64,000 nucleotides of DNA from NCBI RefSeq assembly GCF_000189635.1, contig NW_002476366.1, forward strand, positions 91,217 through 155,216, written 5' to 3'. The notes beneath the pieces were generated by a model that saw only the letters and a list, made by a program, of their open reading frames with translations, had not been told where the DNA came from and searched no databases. Made by a program: the position numbers and the translations under genes. Each line of letters opens with the position of its first letter. Positions within the stretch are counted from its first letter, which is position 1. Source of the DNA: Tetrahymena thermophila SB210 (Eukaryota; Ciliophora; Oligohymenophorea; Hymenostomatida; Tetrahymenidae). Below, in pieces: positions 25,300 through 39,168 of the stretch.

Positions 25300-25848
25300 A
25301 ATAAATAAAATTATGTAGAATTAATTAAACATTAAATATAACTAAACAATCTTTATTATTAAATAATAGCTATTTATAACTATAAATTGTATATTACTTT
25401 ATTCTATCAAATAATCAATCAATCAATAAACAAACAAACTAATACTTTATGTAAAAATTTTATTTTTTTATTATTTTATCTTTTAATTTTATATTGAATT
25501 GACTATTTTGGATTGTTATTTTTTTAATGATAAACATCATTAATCCATAAATTAAAAAAGACAGTAGAGAAGATAGATGTCTTTAACTTTATAAAGATCT
25601 GAAATAAATAAAATTATGTAGAATTAATTAAAAATTAAATATAACTAAACAATCTTTATTATTAATAAATATCTATTTATAACTATTAATTTTTTTTTAC
25701 TTTATCCTATCAAATAATCAGCCAACCAACAAACAAATTAATTCTTTATGTAAAAATTTTATTTTTTTATTATTTTGTCTTTTAATTTAATTTTATATTG
25801 AATTAACAATTGTGGATTGTTATTTTTTTAAATAATCATTAATCCATT
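25251..25848 (+). repeat. Direct tandem duplication, period ~299 bp, covering the 3' end of the FxFIKK gene
   Basis: 25251-25549 and 25550-25848 share the same order of blocks: the GACAGTAGAGAAGAT coding end, TTTAACTTTATAAAGATCTGA, the downstream ACTAAACAATCTTTATTATTA block, TTTTATTTTTTTATTATTTT and GGATTGTTATTTTTTT. Copies differ by scattered substitutions and small indels. A 4-bp insertion (AGAT) in the second copy shifts its remnant of the coding end. It duplicated the stop codon plus 3' flank. Confidence 0.9.
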
Positions 25849-26350
25849 TTATTTGATGTAGATTTGTGAAAGTTTAATTTATTATTTGAATGAATTTATT
25901 TCCTAATATGAAATATAAATCAGGTGCAATATTTAAATTAAAATTAATCAGAATTTATTATTTTATTAAAGCCAAACAAACATACAAATAAAAAGAGACA
26001 ATTTAAATATTTTTCAAACTTGGACTTGTTTTAAATTTTAGAACTTCCTTTTGATTTTTTGTTTACGAAATAAAACATTTTTGTTTTAAATTTTAGTACA
26101 TTATATTTAAATAAGCTAAGAATGTTCTATTAAAACTTGAAAAAATATACTTTATAATTTATTGTTTAGGTTTTAAGCCTCAAAAGACATTTATTTTTAA
26201 ATAGAATCAATTCAATAGCACTCACTAATAATCATTCAAAAGATTTATTTAATAAAAATTACAATTAAGGTGATATCTATATTTTAATTATAGGAGATCA
26301 TCCAAAAAATCAGATATAATCTTTTAAATCTAGTTATTAATTTATTTAAT
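25849..26350. other. Intergenic, AT-rich
   Basis: Upstream region of the first scramblase gene. No feature supported beyond AT-richness. Confidence 0.55.
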
Positions 26351-27607
26351 ATGTACACTCCAAACGATTAAGGATATTACTAACCCTTTATCCCATAAGA
26401 TGGATAACAAATGCCAATATAATAAGATTATCAATACCCATACATGCCTCCTCCTCCTGCCTTATCTAATTCAGGAGCGTTGAGTAGTTAAAGGAATAAT
26501 TAATTTTATGAATTATAAAATATAAATTAGGTAGAACGCTAGCAAAATTTTTAACAAACACCTCCTTCAAAAGGATTTTAAAGTATAAAATTGAGTGAAA
26601 AAATATAAGAATAATATGAAACTCCTACTGATCAAGGAGATGATGTTTAGGAAGAATCGAAGCATAACGGATTTTAAAATGCATACTAGCTAAGATAATA
26701 ATTTAAAAGTGATTAGCAATTTAAATCGTTTAACATAAGTAATAATTTTAATACTCAAAATTCTTAATATATAAATATTAAAAGTGGTATGGCTAAGCTC
26801 CATGAATTACAAGGAATATATATTAAATAAAGATTCGATGCAGCTGAAAATTTATCTGGATGTGAATAACCAAATATCTATAAAGTATATCCAGCAGATT
26901 GCAATGGAGATGTGATTTCAAATTAGTATATTTTTAAATGCAAAGAAAAGAGCTCCTGTTGTGCCAGAAATTGTATACCTGGATCGAAGAGACCATTTAA
27001 TATGATAGTTAAAAATAGGAGTGGGTAATTAACTCCAAGTAGAGATATGGTTGAGGATTCAAATTTCCTTTTATTGCGCAGACCATATAAATGTACATGT
27101 TTTTGTCTATCTAGACCAGAGTTAGAAGTATTTGTTACTGAATAAGGTGCAAATAAAATATTAGGAAAGATTACTTAACCCTTTTACTTTTGTAGTGTTG
27201 GTTTAGAAATTTAAGATTTACTTGGAAATGTAAAGTATACCATAGAAGGCGAATCTTATTGTATGCCAGCAGTCTTTTGTGGTAATTGCCCATGTAGAAG
27301 CTGTTAATAGGCTACTTTTATAATTAAAAATACAAAAGGTGATCCCTTAAGCTACATTACCAAAAGAACAGCAGGATGTTGGAAATCTTGTGCATCAGAT
27401 AAATCCAATTTCGGAGTAACTTTTCCTCATAATGCGAATGCAGAAGACAAGATATTAATTATGGCTGCTACTTTATTTCTTGATTATAGCTACTTTGAAG
27501 AAAGTATCACAGATAGACATGGAAAAACATCACATATTAACTTAATAGATGATGAAAACAAAAAACAGCCAAGTGAACTAAACATTCCATTACAGCAAAT
27601 CAATTGA
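26351..27607 (+). CDS. Phospholipid scramblase family protein, long N-terminal extension
   Basis: Single exon, 418 aa in ciliate code. The first ~150 residues are a Q/P/N-rich extension including MPPPPA. The scramblase domain follows: NIYKVYPADCNGD, a Cys cluster (CARNCIPGSKRPFNM), RRPYKCTCFCLSRPELEVF, LGKITQPFYFC, a second Cys cluster (CGNCPCRSC), and the C-terminal block SNFGVTFPHNANAEDK then IMAATLFLDYSYFEE. The last block matches the family's Ca2+-binding segment and terminal hydrophobic helix. Scramblases of this family move phospholipids between bilayer leaflets or act as palmitoylated membrane-bound regulators; the Cys clusters are candidate palmitoylation sites. A paralogue lies on the same strand at 41176-42033, beyond the giant surface-protein gene. 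Confidence in the family is high; which membrane it acts on is unknown. Confidence 0.93.
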
Positions 27608-28593
27608 TTGTTGAGAAATGTATATTTGTATATTTTCAGCATAGCAATAATTTAGAAATAAATGAAAAATGTATTAATTACTAACACCTAATAATCAAAC
27701 CACATAAAATAACAACAATAATAATTAAATCATAATTGAGCATTAATATAAAATATAAATTAACTAATTAATTAATTCATCAAATTATTAATATCAATAA
27801 AAAAGCTAAAATGATAAAATAAATTTATAAAAATTGAAATTTTAATTCTATTAATAGATTTTAGAGCTAAAAAAATATAAAAGCTGTAATACCAATAATT
27901 ATTGCCTGAAAAATTAAATAAAAATATATTAAGTAATAAATTTATTTAATCTAATTATTCAAAATTTATACTAAAAAAATCTTTGTTATCTTTATCCTCC
28001 TTCATTAAAAGTATATTATCATTTGATATTTTCAAAAATATTAGATTAAATTTAAATGTTCAAATTAAAGAGAAAAGTTAAGTTACTAATGTCCTTTTTT
28101 ACCACAAATTTTTTTGAGATTTCACTCTAAAAAGAACTATTTTTTCTCATTTCTACCAAAACACATCTTAAAAATGTTAACTTTTCGTTGAAAGTTGTTA
28201 TAAAAAGTTTGAAAGGATACAAATTTAAAAAATGAGAGAGTTTCTTTTGAAAAAGAATAGAGATTTACTTACTATTATACTGACTTGAAGTTTTTTTTAT
28301 TAGTTAGTTTTTGTATTTAGAAATAAATTTTTTTGATAAAAGTGAATAAAAGGAAAATATCTAAAAATGAATAAGTTTTAACTTAATCTCATAAATGTCT
28401 TAATAAATTTAATTGCATATATTAAACATAAATTGTTAATGCCAGTAAGAAATATGTTAATTTAATTAAGAAGAGGTACTTTTTTTTATTTTCTATCAAG
28501 AATGTTTTAAAGATTTTTTTTCAAATTATTTAATCGATTAAAGAATTGTAAACTAAAAACAATAAAAAGAGATAAGATCAAATTAAGAAAAAA
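27608..28593. other. Intergenic, AT-rich
   Basis: About 1 kb between scramblase 1 and the giant surface-protein gene. ATG near 28232 closes after 18 codons in the ciliate code; no other gene supported. Confidence 0.55.
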
Positions 28594-31500
28594 ATGATTA
28601 AAAAATAATGGATTGTATCTATTATTTTACTTCAACTGTATCTATTGAATTGCTAAGAATGTGGAAATTAGAGTTAATTTTATGATTAAATAAATAAATA
28701 ATGCTTAGATTGTCATTAATCTTGTAAGGTTTGCTTTGGTCCTTCATAAAACTAATGCACTTAGTGTAATAGTAATTATTTTTTATCAATCCAAGACTCC
28801 AGCTGTGTATAAAAATGTGATAGCTATATGCAAGTAGAAAAGAGTCAATAAGTCTGCATAAAATGCTAAATATTTGGATGCAAATAATGTGATTAGAACA
28901 ATGCTTGCACTTAATGCTATGAAAATATGGTTTTATAAAATGATGGGCTTTGCTACTAAAAATAAGATATTTGTTAAAGTTTATAGCTTTATGATTATCG
29001 ATAAAATCAATGTGTTTATTCTTGTTAAAAGAACACAATCGAAAACTAATAACAAAATATTTGTCAAAACATCATAGACTGTAATGTAATAAATGAATAT
29101 TCTAGCTATCAAATTAAGGAAACTATCTAATAAGTTTTCCTTTCTTCTAATGGTAGCATAGTAATAATAGAGTAATATTGCAAGATAAGTATTGCTAATT
29201 TAGATTTGTAAATCAGTGAATAATTTTAGTTGCTTCCTACATCGGAGTTTTAAGAGAGCTAATTTTAGTAATTAGGTGATGTTATTTATTGCCAAAGTAA
29301 CATAAATATTGTTTTGTATGACGTTGTTACTGAAGAATTAATTAAGGTTCCTATATCTAAAATATCAAACAAAATTAATTTTATATCCTATTTTAAAACT
29401 TTAAATCTGTTAATATTTTAAAAAACTTTAGATTATAATATAGTAATGTATTCTATTAGTTCAAAAAATTAAATTACATTTAACATTGGTAAAAACTTTA
29501 GTTTTTATGTAATTAGTAACAATCTGCGAATTATTTATTCAGCCAATAGCAATAATTCAGAGGTAAATTAATTTTTTTACTTTCTTATTAAAATTTATCT
29601 TTTCCCCTCCTAACTAATTAAAAGCTGAAGCAATATTTACTTGAAATTTAGTAATAATTAATAATATTCTACCATTTAAAAAATATTAATTTTTTATTTT
29701 AAGCTATAAGGATTAATTTAAAAATATTTTAATTTTAAAATCATGCCAGTTTTGCTTGATATTTACTTCTCTTTTCTTCCAAAAAATTTAAAATCAATAT
29801 TTCTTATTTTATAAAAAGGGTTCATTTTTTTTAGTTTAACCTAATGGTCTAGTAGCGAAATTGGTTAATAAAAATTTCAGTTGTAATTTTGCTTCGGTTG
29901 TAAATGATGATTTAAAGATCTTCATATGTGGTTACAAAGATAGATATGAGATTCATTAAATAATTTCAAGTTAAAATTAGCTTCAAACTTAATTAATTTA
30001 AAAAATTGACAGTTAAAAGGATTCTTAAAATTTAGAAAATATTATTTATTATCAAAGATCAGCAAATATGTTTATAACTAAATCTTAATAAACTTACACT
30101 CTTAATATTTACTCAATTACTAATAATTACTCATAAAGCGTTCTTAAATATAGTTTCTTGCGAAGTGCTGATTATTAGCTCACAATCATCTAATCTAATC
30201 AGGTTGGTTAGCCTGATTATTTATATATTAACGACTATTTTAATAGCTAATATTTCTATGTACCTATTGATGAAACTATTCTAAGTGTTTCTTCGTTTGA
30301 TTAATTTCTACATAACTTCGATAATCCAAGTGATCTTACAGAGATTTCGAAGTTTATTAATAAAAACTAGATATATTTTGTATTTAAATTTGGATAATTT
30401 TAAATCAACATGTTTATTTATGACCTTAAGAGTCAAGAAAGTGCTGGAAAATAAGTTTGTTCTGAAGGATATACTCTTGAATTAACTTATAATTATTAAG
30501 AATCAAGTATGTATAATTCATTCATAGGTAAATAAAGCAAATACTATTTTACAAATATATTCAAATAATATATAGGATTTGTATAAGAACAAGATATACC
30601 TTTGCCTTTCTATTAATATATTTAATAGTAAAAATCAATTATTTTTAATCAATAAGTTATTGGTGATTAATATCAAATTATTTATTTACTGAAAAGAGTT
30701 ACAAATAGCGATTGCTTATTTGTAATAGTTTATCAACCATAAGATTTCGTTTCAATCCTTTAGATAATGGATTTTTGTAAATAATAAATTATCTTTAAAG
30801 AGAATGTACCATTTTTAATGATAGAATATATTGATAGTAGCTTAGCTAGAAATGTGGCTGAGTTAATAGTTGAATTTAATTATTTAATTATTTATATGTA
30901 TTAAATACTTTATGATTTAACAAATAATTAGATAATTACTAGCTTTTCTAGCTAGGCATAAGGTATTTACTCCTAAGCCATGTGGGTTTTTAACGGAATG
31001 ATTTTAGTTGTTGATAATAATAAATTGATCACTTAGTTATTTGATTTAAAGACTCAAACTTATTAGAATTTATTTAATTAATAAAGCACTATCTAGCTAG
31101 TTACAGAGAATGTAGAAAATTCTAAATTAGTTCTTTTTGTAGATTCTTATTTGTATTTTAATATTGTTGACTAATAAAAACTAAAAGCATTCTCCTTAAA
31201 GCAGATGTCATTCTCAAGCTATGAGATAACTTAAAATTAATTTCTATTAGATTTAGAAAAAAGAATATTTTAGCTATCCTCGAATCAGCTAATTTTATTT
31301 TCTTAATAAAATATCGTTTTCCTTTCATCCGATTTAAAGGTAATATCAATAATTCCTTCTAATAGTCTGTTTTCATAGCTTATAAATTTTTACAAATCTG
31401 CTAATAAAGATTGTATATTGTTCTCTAATGATTAAGAAATGATATAATATAATTTATAAACACAGAGTAGTTAAAATATTTAGATATTCGACTAAAATCA

Positions 31501-34500
31501 TAATAGTTACAATTTATATTTTTTTGGCTCTGGTAGTAACTTAGTTTTAAAGAGTAAATACTTGGTTCATTATTAATCAATGAAAGTTGTAAAAATCTTT
31601 GACTTAGAATATATTAATTTCTACTCATTTTTTAATCCTTAAAAATATGCTTCGATAAATACAATGATAGATGTAGATAAATAACAAATAGTATAAAGCT
31701 TTAATTCAGAAAACAAACCTTACATTAGTTTTCCTCTGAGTTAATCTTATAATATCATTTATCAAAATAAATAAAACTATGATGCTTATTTTATTGATAA
31801 AAATACTTCTAAAGTTTTAAAACTTAATTTAATATCATAAGAAGTAAATTAATTTGAAGTTAATGTGAACGTAGATTAAATTTATATTGATGATTTGCTA
31901 AGTGCAGCAATATTCACAACATAAAAAAGCTAAATATATGATTTAAATATTATTTATCTTACATAAAGCAGACCTTTTTAAAAAATATTCTCGTATGATA
32001 AAATTTTGAATTTTTAAGTTTGCAAGAACTAACAAAGAGCCATAATTTAGACTAGTTTCACTAATATTTATATTGTAGATGTAAATAATTTTATAATTTT
32101 TTTAATATATTCATCAATATAAACAATTTTTTAAACAAATAGTATGTAAATAATCTCTAGCAAAAAATAGAACTCTAAGTAAATACACTATAAAATTTAG
32201 CTCAATATAAAATCTTATGCGAAGACAATTTAATGATTTAATATACTCCATTTATTGTAGAATATTTAATTAAAGAATCTATTAAAAAACCTATCCAGTA
32301 TTATGTAAAATTAAAAATAATCTTATTTAAAAATTTATTAATCTTTGATTTAAAAAGGCTTAATATATTGATAAATTCTCGATGACAACAATTTCACCTG
32401 TTTTAGATCTTAAAAGGTAGTCATTGATTTTATATTCAAAACTAAATGGCCTTCATTCTATATATTAAGGAATATACTCATTTACTTAAGGAATTTACTT
32501 TTATGACACAACCAACTTATTTTTAGACTCAAATAATAACTTATTAATCAGTACAGATGGAACAGCTAAGTAAATTTAAGTTATCGATGTCTTATCTTTG
32601 AATCAGAAATATAAAGTTCAGTTAAGTAATCAAGTCACCTAACAAAATATATAGTTTGATATAGTCTCTAACCAAATAATCTTACTTGACTAAAATCCAT
32701 CATTATTAATATATCAATATGTAACTAACTAATTTGTTCAAACAAAGCTTTAATATTATCAATTAAAAGGGTTTTAAATTGATTTATTTAAGAAATATAT
32801 CTTTTTCTATGATAGCAGCTATGTTTATGCTCATACATTTCCTGAATTAGTCTTTTTAGAAACTATATTAGATCAATAAAATTTAAATTAATTAATAAAC
32901 TTTGTTTATTTAGATGTTAGAAGAAATTTATTAATTGTTTAAAACCAGGTAGTAATTAATCTCTATGATTTAAATTAAATAGTTTATACACAGAGCTTTA
33001 ATTTACCATAATCATCAGAAATAACTTATCTTAGCTTTGACTCAGATCTATATTTAGTCTATAACTTAAGGATAAGATATTTATCTCTTTTCTCTAAAAG
33101 TATCTTCAAATTTTAATACAAACTGCCTAGTTTATAATCAACTTTGAAAAGCTTATCATATGGCTAACTCATAAAAACAAAAAGTAATACATTTATTTAC
33201 TAAAATCTAGACTATATTTTATTTGGAAAAGTGGATATTAATAATATCTAAATTACAAAAATATCAGAATTAATCTTATAATAATCAATTAGAGATATAT
33301 ATTATTATTTCCAATCAAATTGTCTATACTTAATTGAATATATCACTAACGATATCTATAAAGTAGACTTAAGTTAAGCATTGATTAGCTAATAGCTTTC
33401 TATAATATTGGATCATAAAAATCAAGGATAAAATTTATACTATCGAGGATTGATATATGGAAATTTTTTAATTTACTATTCATCAGGATTTATTTATTCT
33501 TACGATATCTAGGGAAGCCAAATCAAATCTGGTTAATTAAGTCAATTAAATGATATTAGCCTTATATTAAAATTATAAGTTACAAGTGCTAACAATATTA
33601 ATAATTACAGCTCTTAGAATTAGAATATTTATTCAAGCATTAATGATAATTAATAAAACAATTAATTACTAATAATTATTTAATCTGAGTCAATTCTTAA
33701 GATTTTAGATAGTATAAGTTTAGGAGAGCTATTTTCAATTAAAGTTTAATATAACATTTTAAACATTCATATAGAACAAGAAAGAAGTCTTATTTATGTT
33801 GTTGGTGATTAAGGCTTTACAAATGTTTATACAAACAAATTGGAATATAAAATGTAAATAATAAATCCATGCTTATTATAAACGAGAGTACATACTGATG
33901 AGATTTATCTGTACGTTTATTGTGATTCTTAACTGGAAATTTATAATAAGTTCTCAGTAAAAAGAGTATTCCCAATAATTTATGCCTTTACTAATTTGAA
34001 TAAAATATACTACATACATCAGTAAAATTTATTTATTGTTATCTAACATAAAATGATATAAATAGTAAAAATTCTTAAAGATCAGATATAACCTATTGTT
34101 TTGTTTTAAAAAAACTAAAATCTTCTGTAAATTTTAAATTTCTCTGTTAATATTGACTCAAATAATAACAAGTATTTGGAAATTATAGCTTAAGGTTTGA
34201 TGGACATAGTTTAGTATGTAGTCTCTATTGATAGCATATCAAATACATGCTTGTATTCATTTAAGTAGTCTGACTCAAGGTAATTAAACCAATTCATGTA
34301 AAAGTAATTACAAGAAAACCTAATTTATACAAAATAACAATTACAAGAGCTAAAGATATCTCTTAGCAATAATTAAGAAATATAAATTCCTCCTCTGTTT
34401 TATAATTTAAACCCAGATGGTGTGAAAGTAGTTTATTAATCTTAATTTAACGATTTAGATACTTAATAATAAAAACCTATTGTAAAGTGGCAAGATGGCA

Positions 34501-37500
34501 GTTTATTTGACAATAGTTTGATTTAAATTGTATAAATAAGCTCTATAAATTTAGTAATACCAAAAGAACAATAAATAATATTAAACTAACAAAAAAATAT
34601 CAAAAAGTTATTTTTTTATGATATTAATATACTAGACATGTAAACTGATTTAATAATTTAAAATTTAGATTTAGTCCATATAAAGACAATTATTTTTTAA
34701 AACTTTAACCAAATAGAAAACAATAATATGATATCAATAATTAATTGTAAAACAGTGATAATTGAAGATATTTAAATTTTAAATAGCATATTTACTAATG
34801 GATACATTTTTTAAATTGTTAATTCAACTTTTGTAAGTATTTAAAGTGTTAAAATTAGCACTTCTACAGTAGATAATTTTATTGTCATGGATGCAATTTA
34901 GTAAGTTTCAATGAAAAATATCAATATCTTTTCAAGTAGTATTAGCAAAAATTTCTTAAAATAATAATAAAATTATAACACAACACTAGAAAACATTAAA
35001 TGTGAAAGTCTAAAGGGAAATACATTAATTTATTAGATTGGTTGTTAATATTTAAGAATAGATGATTTTAAACTAAATAAAACTAGTTAATCTGATTTCA
35101 ATTTACTCATCACAGAAGAATATTTCGATGTTTATTACTATAAAAATATATTTGTTTAGATGTTAAATTTAGTTTTTTAAGAAAGTGATAACATTAAATT
35201 ATCAATGGTTTCTTCAAAAGTATTCTTTAAAAATATTTAGCTTAAGAGACTTAACTAGAATGGATTTAGCTTATTTGAAATAAATACTTAAGAGCTTGAA
35301 ATTTAAGATTTCTTTTGTAGTTTTTGCAATACCAATTAATAGCTTTATTTGGTTTAAATTCAGGATTCGAATACAATAAAAATAAAAAATTTGCAATTAG
35401 AAAAAAGTAATATCTCTTTAATAAAAATGGATAATTAAATATAAAGTAAAGTTCATATTGATGATTTAAGAATTAATTCTTGTCAGCCACAATCATCTCT
35501 AATATAAATCGAAAACTGTAATTTTTTATAAATTATTTCATCTAATTTTAATTCTAATGAATGCAGTTAAGATGGTTGTGTCTTTATTATTAAAAACATT
35601 GGTAGTTTAAATATATAAGATTCTAAATTTATAGGCAATGTTTCTAAACAAGGAAAAGGTGGAGCAATTTATTTAGGTGATGTTGATACCACAACAATAA
35701 TAAATGTATAATTTATCAAAAATAGAAGTTAAAAGGATTATGGTGGAGCTTTGTATTATTAAAGAGAAGATGGTAGTATCTCTGTTCTAAAAGTATTAAG
35801 TTAGAGCTTGTTTCAAAATAATTCTGCTAATAAAGGTAAAGGAGGAGCAATTTATTTAAGTAAGATAAACTTATATATAGAATAGAGCTAAATAATTTAA
35901 AACGAAGCTGCAGTTGGAGGAGGAATATTTTATGAGCATTATATTCCAGATATTTTTATACAATAAAACTATCCTTATCTCTCATTTATTAAAGAAAACA
36001 AAGCAAGTTTATATGGCAATAATATTGGGTCTAAACTTAGAGCAATTGAAATAGATTTAAGTAAAATTCAAGGAATATAATTAAGTTAGTAAAAACAAAA
36101 TTATTTAAACATTTATGACTTTTAGAGTGGAGGGTATTTAAGCTTGTTAAATGTAAGGTTAAAAGATGAAGAAGGTAACTACTTATAATTTGTCTCTCTA
36201 AATAATTTAGATATAAATAAAAATTTGCTATAGGAGCTTGAGAATTTAAATTTATAAGTGATAACTGATAATGATATTTTAGTTTAAGGCAGTTCTATCT
36301 CTAAGTATTAAGAGAATGGGCTTAATTTAAATTTTAGTATAACATCTAAACCAATGATGAGAAATGTATTCTAAATTCAGTCAAATATCTTATTAGATTT
36401 TTAATCATCTTAGTAAGATAATCTCTTATAATAATATGTAACCTATTAAATTGAAGTCTAGTTTAGAAAATGCCATGTTGGTGAAATCAAAGTCGACTTT
36501 TCAAATAAAATAATATGTGAACAGTGCCCTGATGGAAAGTATTCTCTAAATGAGAGCGATTTAAGCTGCAAGCAATGTCCTAGCAGTGCTTAGTAGTGTT
36601 ATGGTTCTACCATTAACCTTCTTCCTGGCTATTGGAGAGCAAATAATAACACGGATGAGATTTTACATTGCTCCAACAACTAGCATAGTTGTCAACCTCA
36701 GTAAGAAAAGTCAAAAGTATTTAAATTTATTTTTAACATTGATAAGAAAATTATTTTACTTATTTTTTAATTAAAAATAATAATAATAAAAATTTAAATA
36801 AAAAATTATATTTTAAAGTTTGGATGTGAAAAAGGATTTGTCGGACCTCTTTGTGAGACTTGCGACTTTTAAGGGAATGTTTGGGAAAGCAGATACTCAA
36901 AAGCGTTTTTATCTCTAAACTGCATATAATGCTCTGGATATATTGCTATTTTTGTCTTGAACTTTTTAATATTTTTTACTTTCTAGTTTCTATATTTGAC
37001 ATTTAGCGTATACAAGATTATTGAGTAATCAGAGAGGGTTTTGTTGGGATACTATTTAAAATTACTAGGAATTTTGCATCTGAGTAATTCAGGTAAAAAT
37101 TAAATTAATCTTAAGATAATATATTTATTTTTAAATTTTAAAATAAAAACAGTGTATAACTTTTAACAGCCAATTTTCTCCCAAACTTTAGTTGATCATA
37201 TTTAAGTAATATCGGTGATAGATAAGTACAATTTAGATCTTCCTTAAATATTCAGTTTTGGTACTACTTCTATTGGTAATCCTCTTTAGATTTCTAATGG
37301 ATCTTTGGATTGTTTTTTCCCTTTTAAATTTATTGATGGAATGGAATATTGGGTTTTTAGATTTATAATATCGCTTTTCACTCCTTTATCAATTATATTA
37401 TTCCTCTTTTGCTTCTAAATTATTAGAAATGGAAAGAATTTTTACAAATCATACTTGAAATTTAAACTAACTAGTATCATTTATGTTTACATATTTTACT

Positions 37501-39168
37501 TCCCTTCGTTAGTAGCATTAATTTCTCAAACTATAAGCTGTAGAAAAATTGGTTCTAAAAAATATGCCTCTATTGACTTAAATATCGAATGCTACGATTT
37601 TAAAAGACACACAAGGTTTATCTTGATTTTGGTTTTACCTACAATCATTTTTTTTATCATCATAATACCTTATTGGATTTTGAAAATGATTTAAATTCTT
37701 AAAAAGTAAAGACACTAAAGATTTCAACTGAGTAAATACCAGTTTCTTTATGAAGACTACAAACCAAAATATTTTTATTGGTATAAATTGAAAATGTTTT
37801 TTAAATCAATAATTATGACTGCCTCAATATTACTGCTCGAACAGCCAAATATAAGAGTAATTTTTATTTTAAAAAAATCAAAAAAAAAATTATTTTTTAT
37901 TATTAATGTTAGGCTTTTGTAGTAAATATCACTTTGGTATCTTATAGTATAATGTCAACTCGAAGCTGTCCATATATATCTTATTAGAGAAATTAGCTTG
38001 AACAATAATCAATATTCATTTCGATATTAACAATAAATCTTACTTTTCTTTATTAAGGCATTTAAGAAGTAAATCCAAGTGTGAGTCCATATGTGACTAT
38101 TATCATTTATTCCTTGAATGGGTTCTTTATATTAAAACTTGTCTTGCTTGTTTTCTTAGAGCCTATTCCATCAGAAGTTTCATAATAAAACTTTTTCCAA
38201 AAAATCCTATATAAAGCGAAGCTAAGATTTCCAGAAACATTCAGCTTTATAAAAGTATATAAAAATAAATCATTTTAATCAATCAGAAAATTCAACAAGA
38301 TAAAGTAGTCAATAAAATAACTTGCTCAATTAAGGCAGCATTAATTATAATAATTTGAAAGCAAAGTTTAAATTTAAATAAGCAGCAACTGGCGAGTATC
38401 TAGCTCGAAAAAAAATACAAATGCAATCCCTCAAAGTGAACCTCATCCTATGAAGAAATTAAATAAATTTAATACTTTAAGTCCTAGTTTCAAAAAATAA
38501 TCAAATTAAGGTATTTTTATTAACAAAACAGAGAGCTTTAAAGTTAGCTAAAGAGAATTAAGCGTTTTCCATGATTAACTATAATCTAAAGAATTTTTGG
38601 ATGGAAAAGAAAAATAAAAAGTAAAGTTTTCTTAACTTAATATAAATATCACAACACCAAAATACTCAAAAGAACCTGAATAATGTGTGTTTTCTCCAAT
38701 GAATAAATCTACATAAAATGATTTTTTTATTACAAGCTAAGATAAACTATAAGATTAAAAAATTATAGAATCCTAATACTAAATTGCAAATCATAATTTA
38801 AAATCGTTTAAAAAATCTCTAGAAATGGAATAATTTAATAAAGTTTTTAGCACTTCTGTGATAAAACCTGCTAAACAGATAAATAAGCCTAGTTAAGAGA
38901 CTAAAGATCAAACCAGCACATCTGATAACTTATAGTAAAATTAAATATTTAGTAACAATATGCTTCTTGATTCTTAATGCTTGAATGGTAAAATCATAAT
39001 TTATAAATGCCAAAATAATTTAACTAATTTATTTTAATTAATTAAAAAGATACAATGTAAAATGAAAGCCAACCCATCAAATAAGAATAATTTAAACACT
39101 CAGCATAAAATGTAAAATAAAACACCTTTTAGACATTAGTTAGTCACATTAATAAATTATAAAAATGA
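28594..39168 (+). CDS. Giant Cys-rich, beta-helix, multi-pass membrane surface protein
   Basis: Eight exons, 28594-29562, 29819-32080, 32143-32304, 32358-36716, 36819-37092, 37153-37856, 37913-38987 and 39050-39168, give 9924 nt, 3307 aa. Order: a hydrophobic signal peptide (WIVSIILLQLYLL); a Cys-rich furin-like region to about residue 155 (CLDCHQSCKVCFGP, CKQCDQNNACTQCYE); about 2000 residues of beta-rich repeats; a right-handed beta-helix segment with Pmp-type repeats near 2210-2340 (GKGGAIYL, YGGALYY, GKGGAIYL, VGGGIFY); a second Cys-rich knot near 2515-2600 (CEQCPDGKYSL, LLPGYWRANN, GFVGPLCETC); then about eight hydrophobic helices within about 2615-2950 and a hydrophilic Q/S-rich cytoplasmic tail. 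This domain order is typical of large, poorly characterised ciliate transmembrane families. A receptor or adhesin role is inferred. The 256-bp first intron has the least certain acceptor. Confidence 0.88.

Noticed and set aside
28622-29038. Minus-strand 138-codon ORF
   Set aside because: Antisense of the Cys-rich exon of the giant surface protein, whose Cys spacing and signal peptide are clear on the plus strand.
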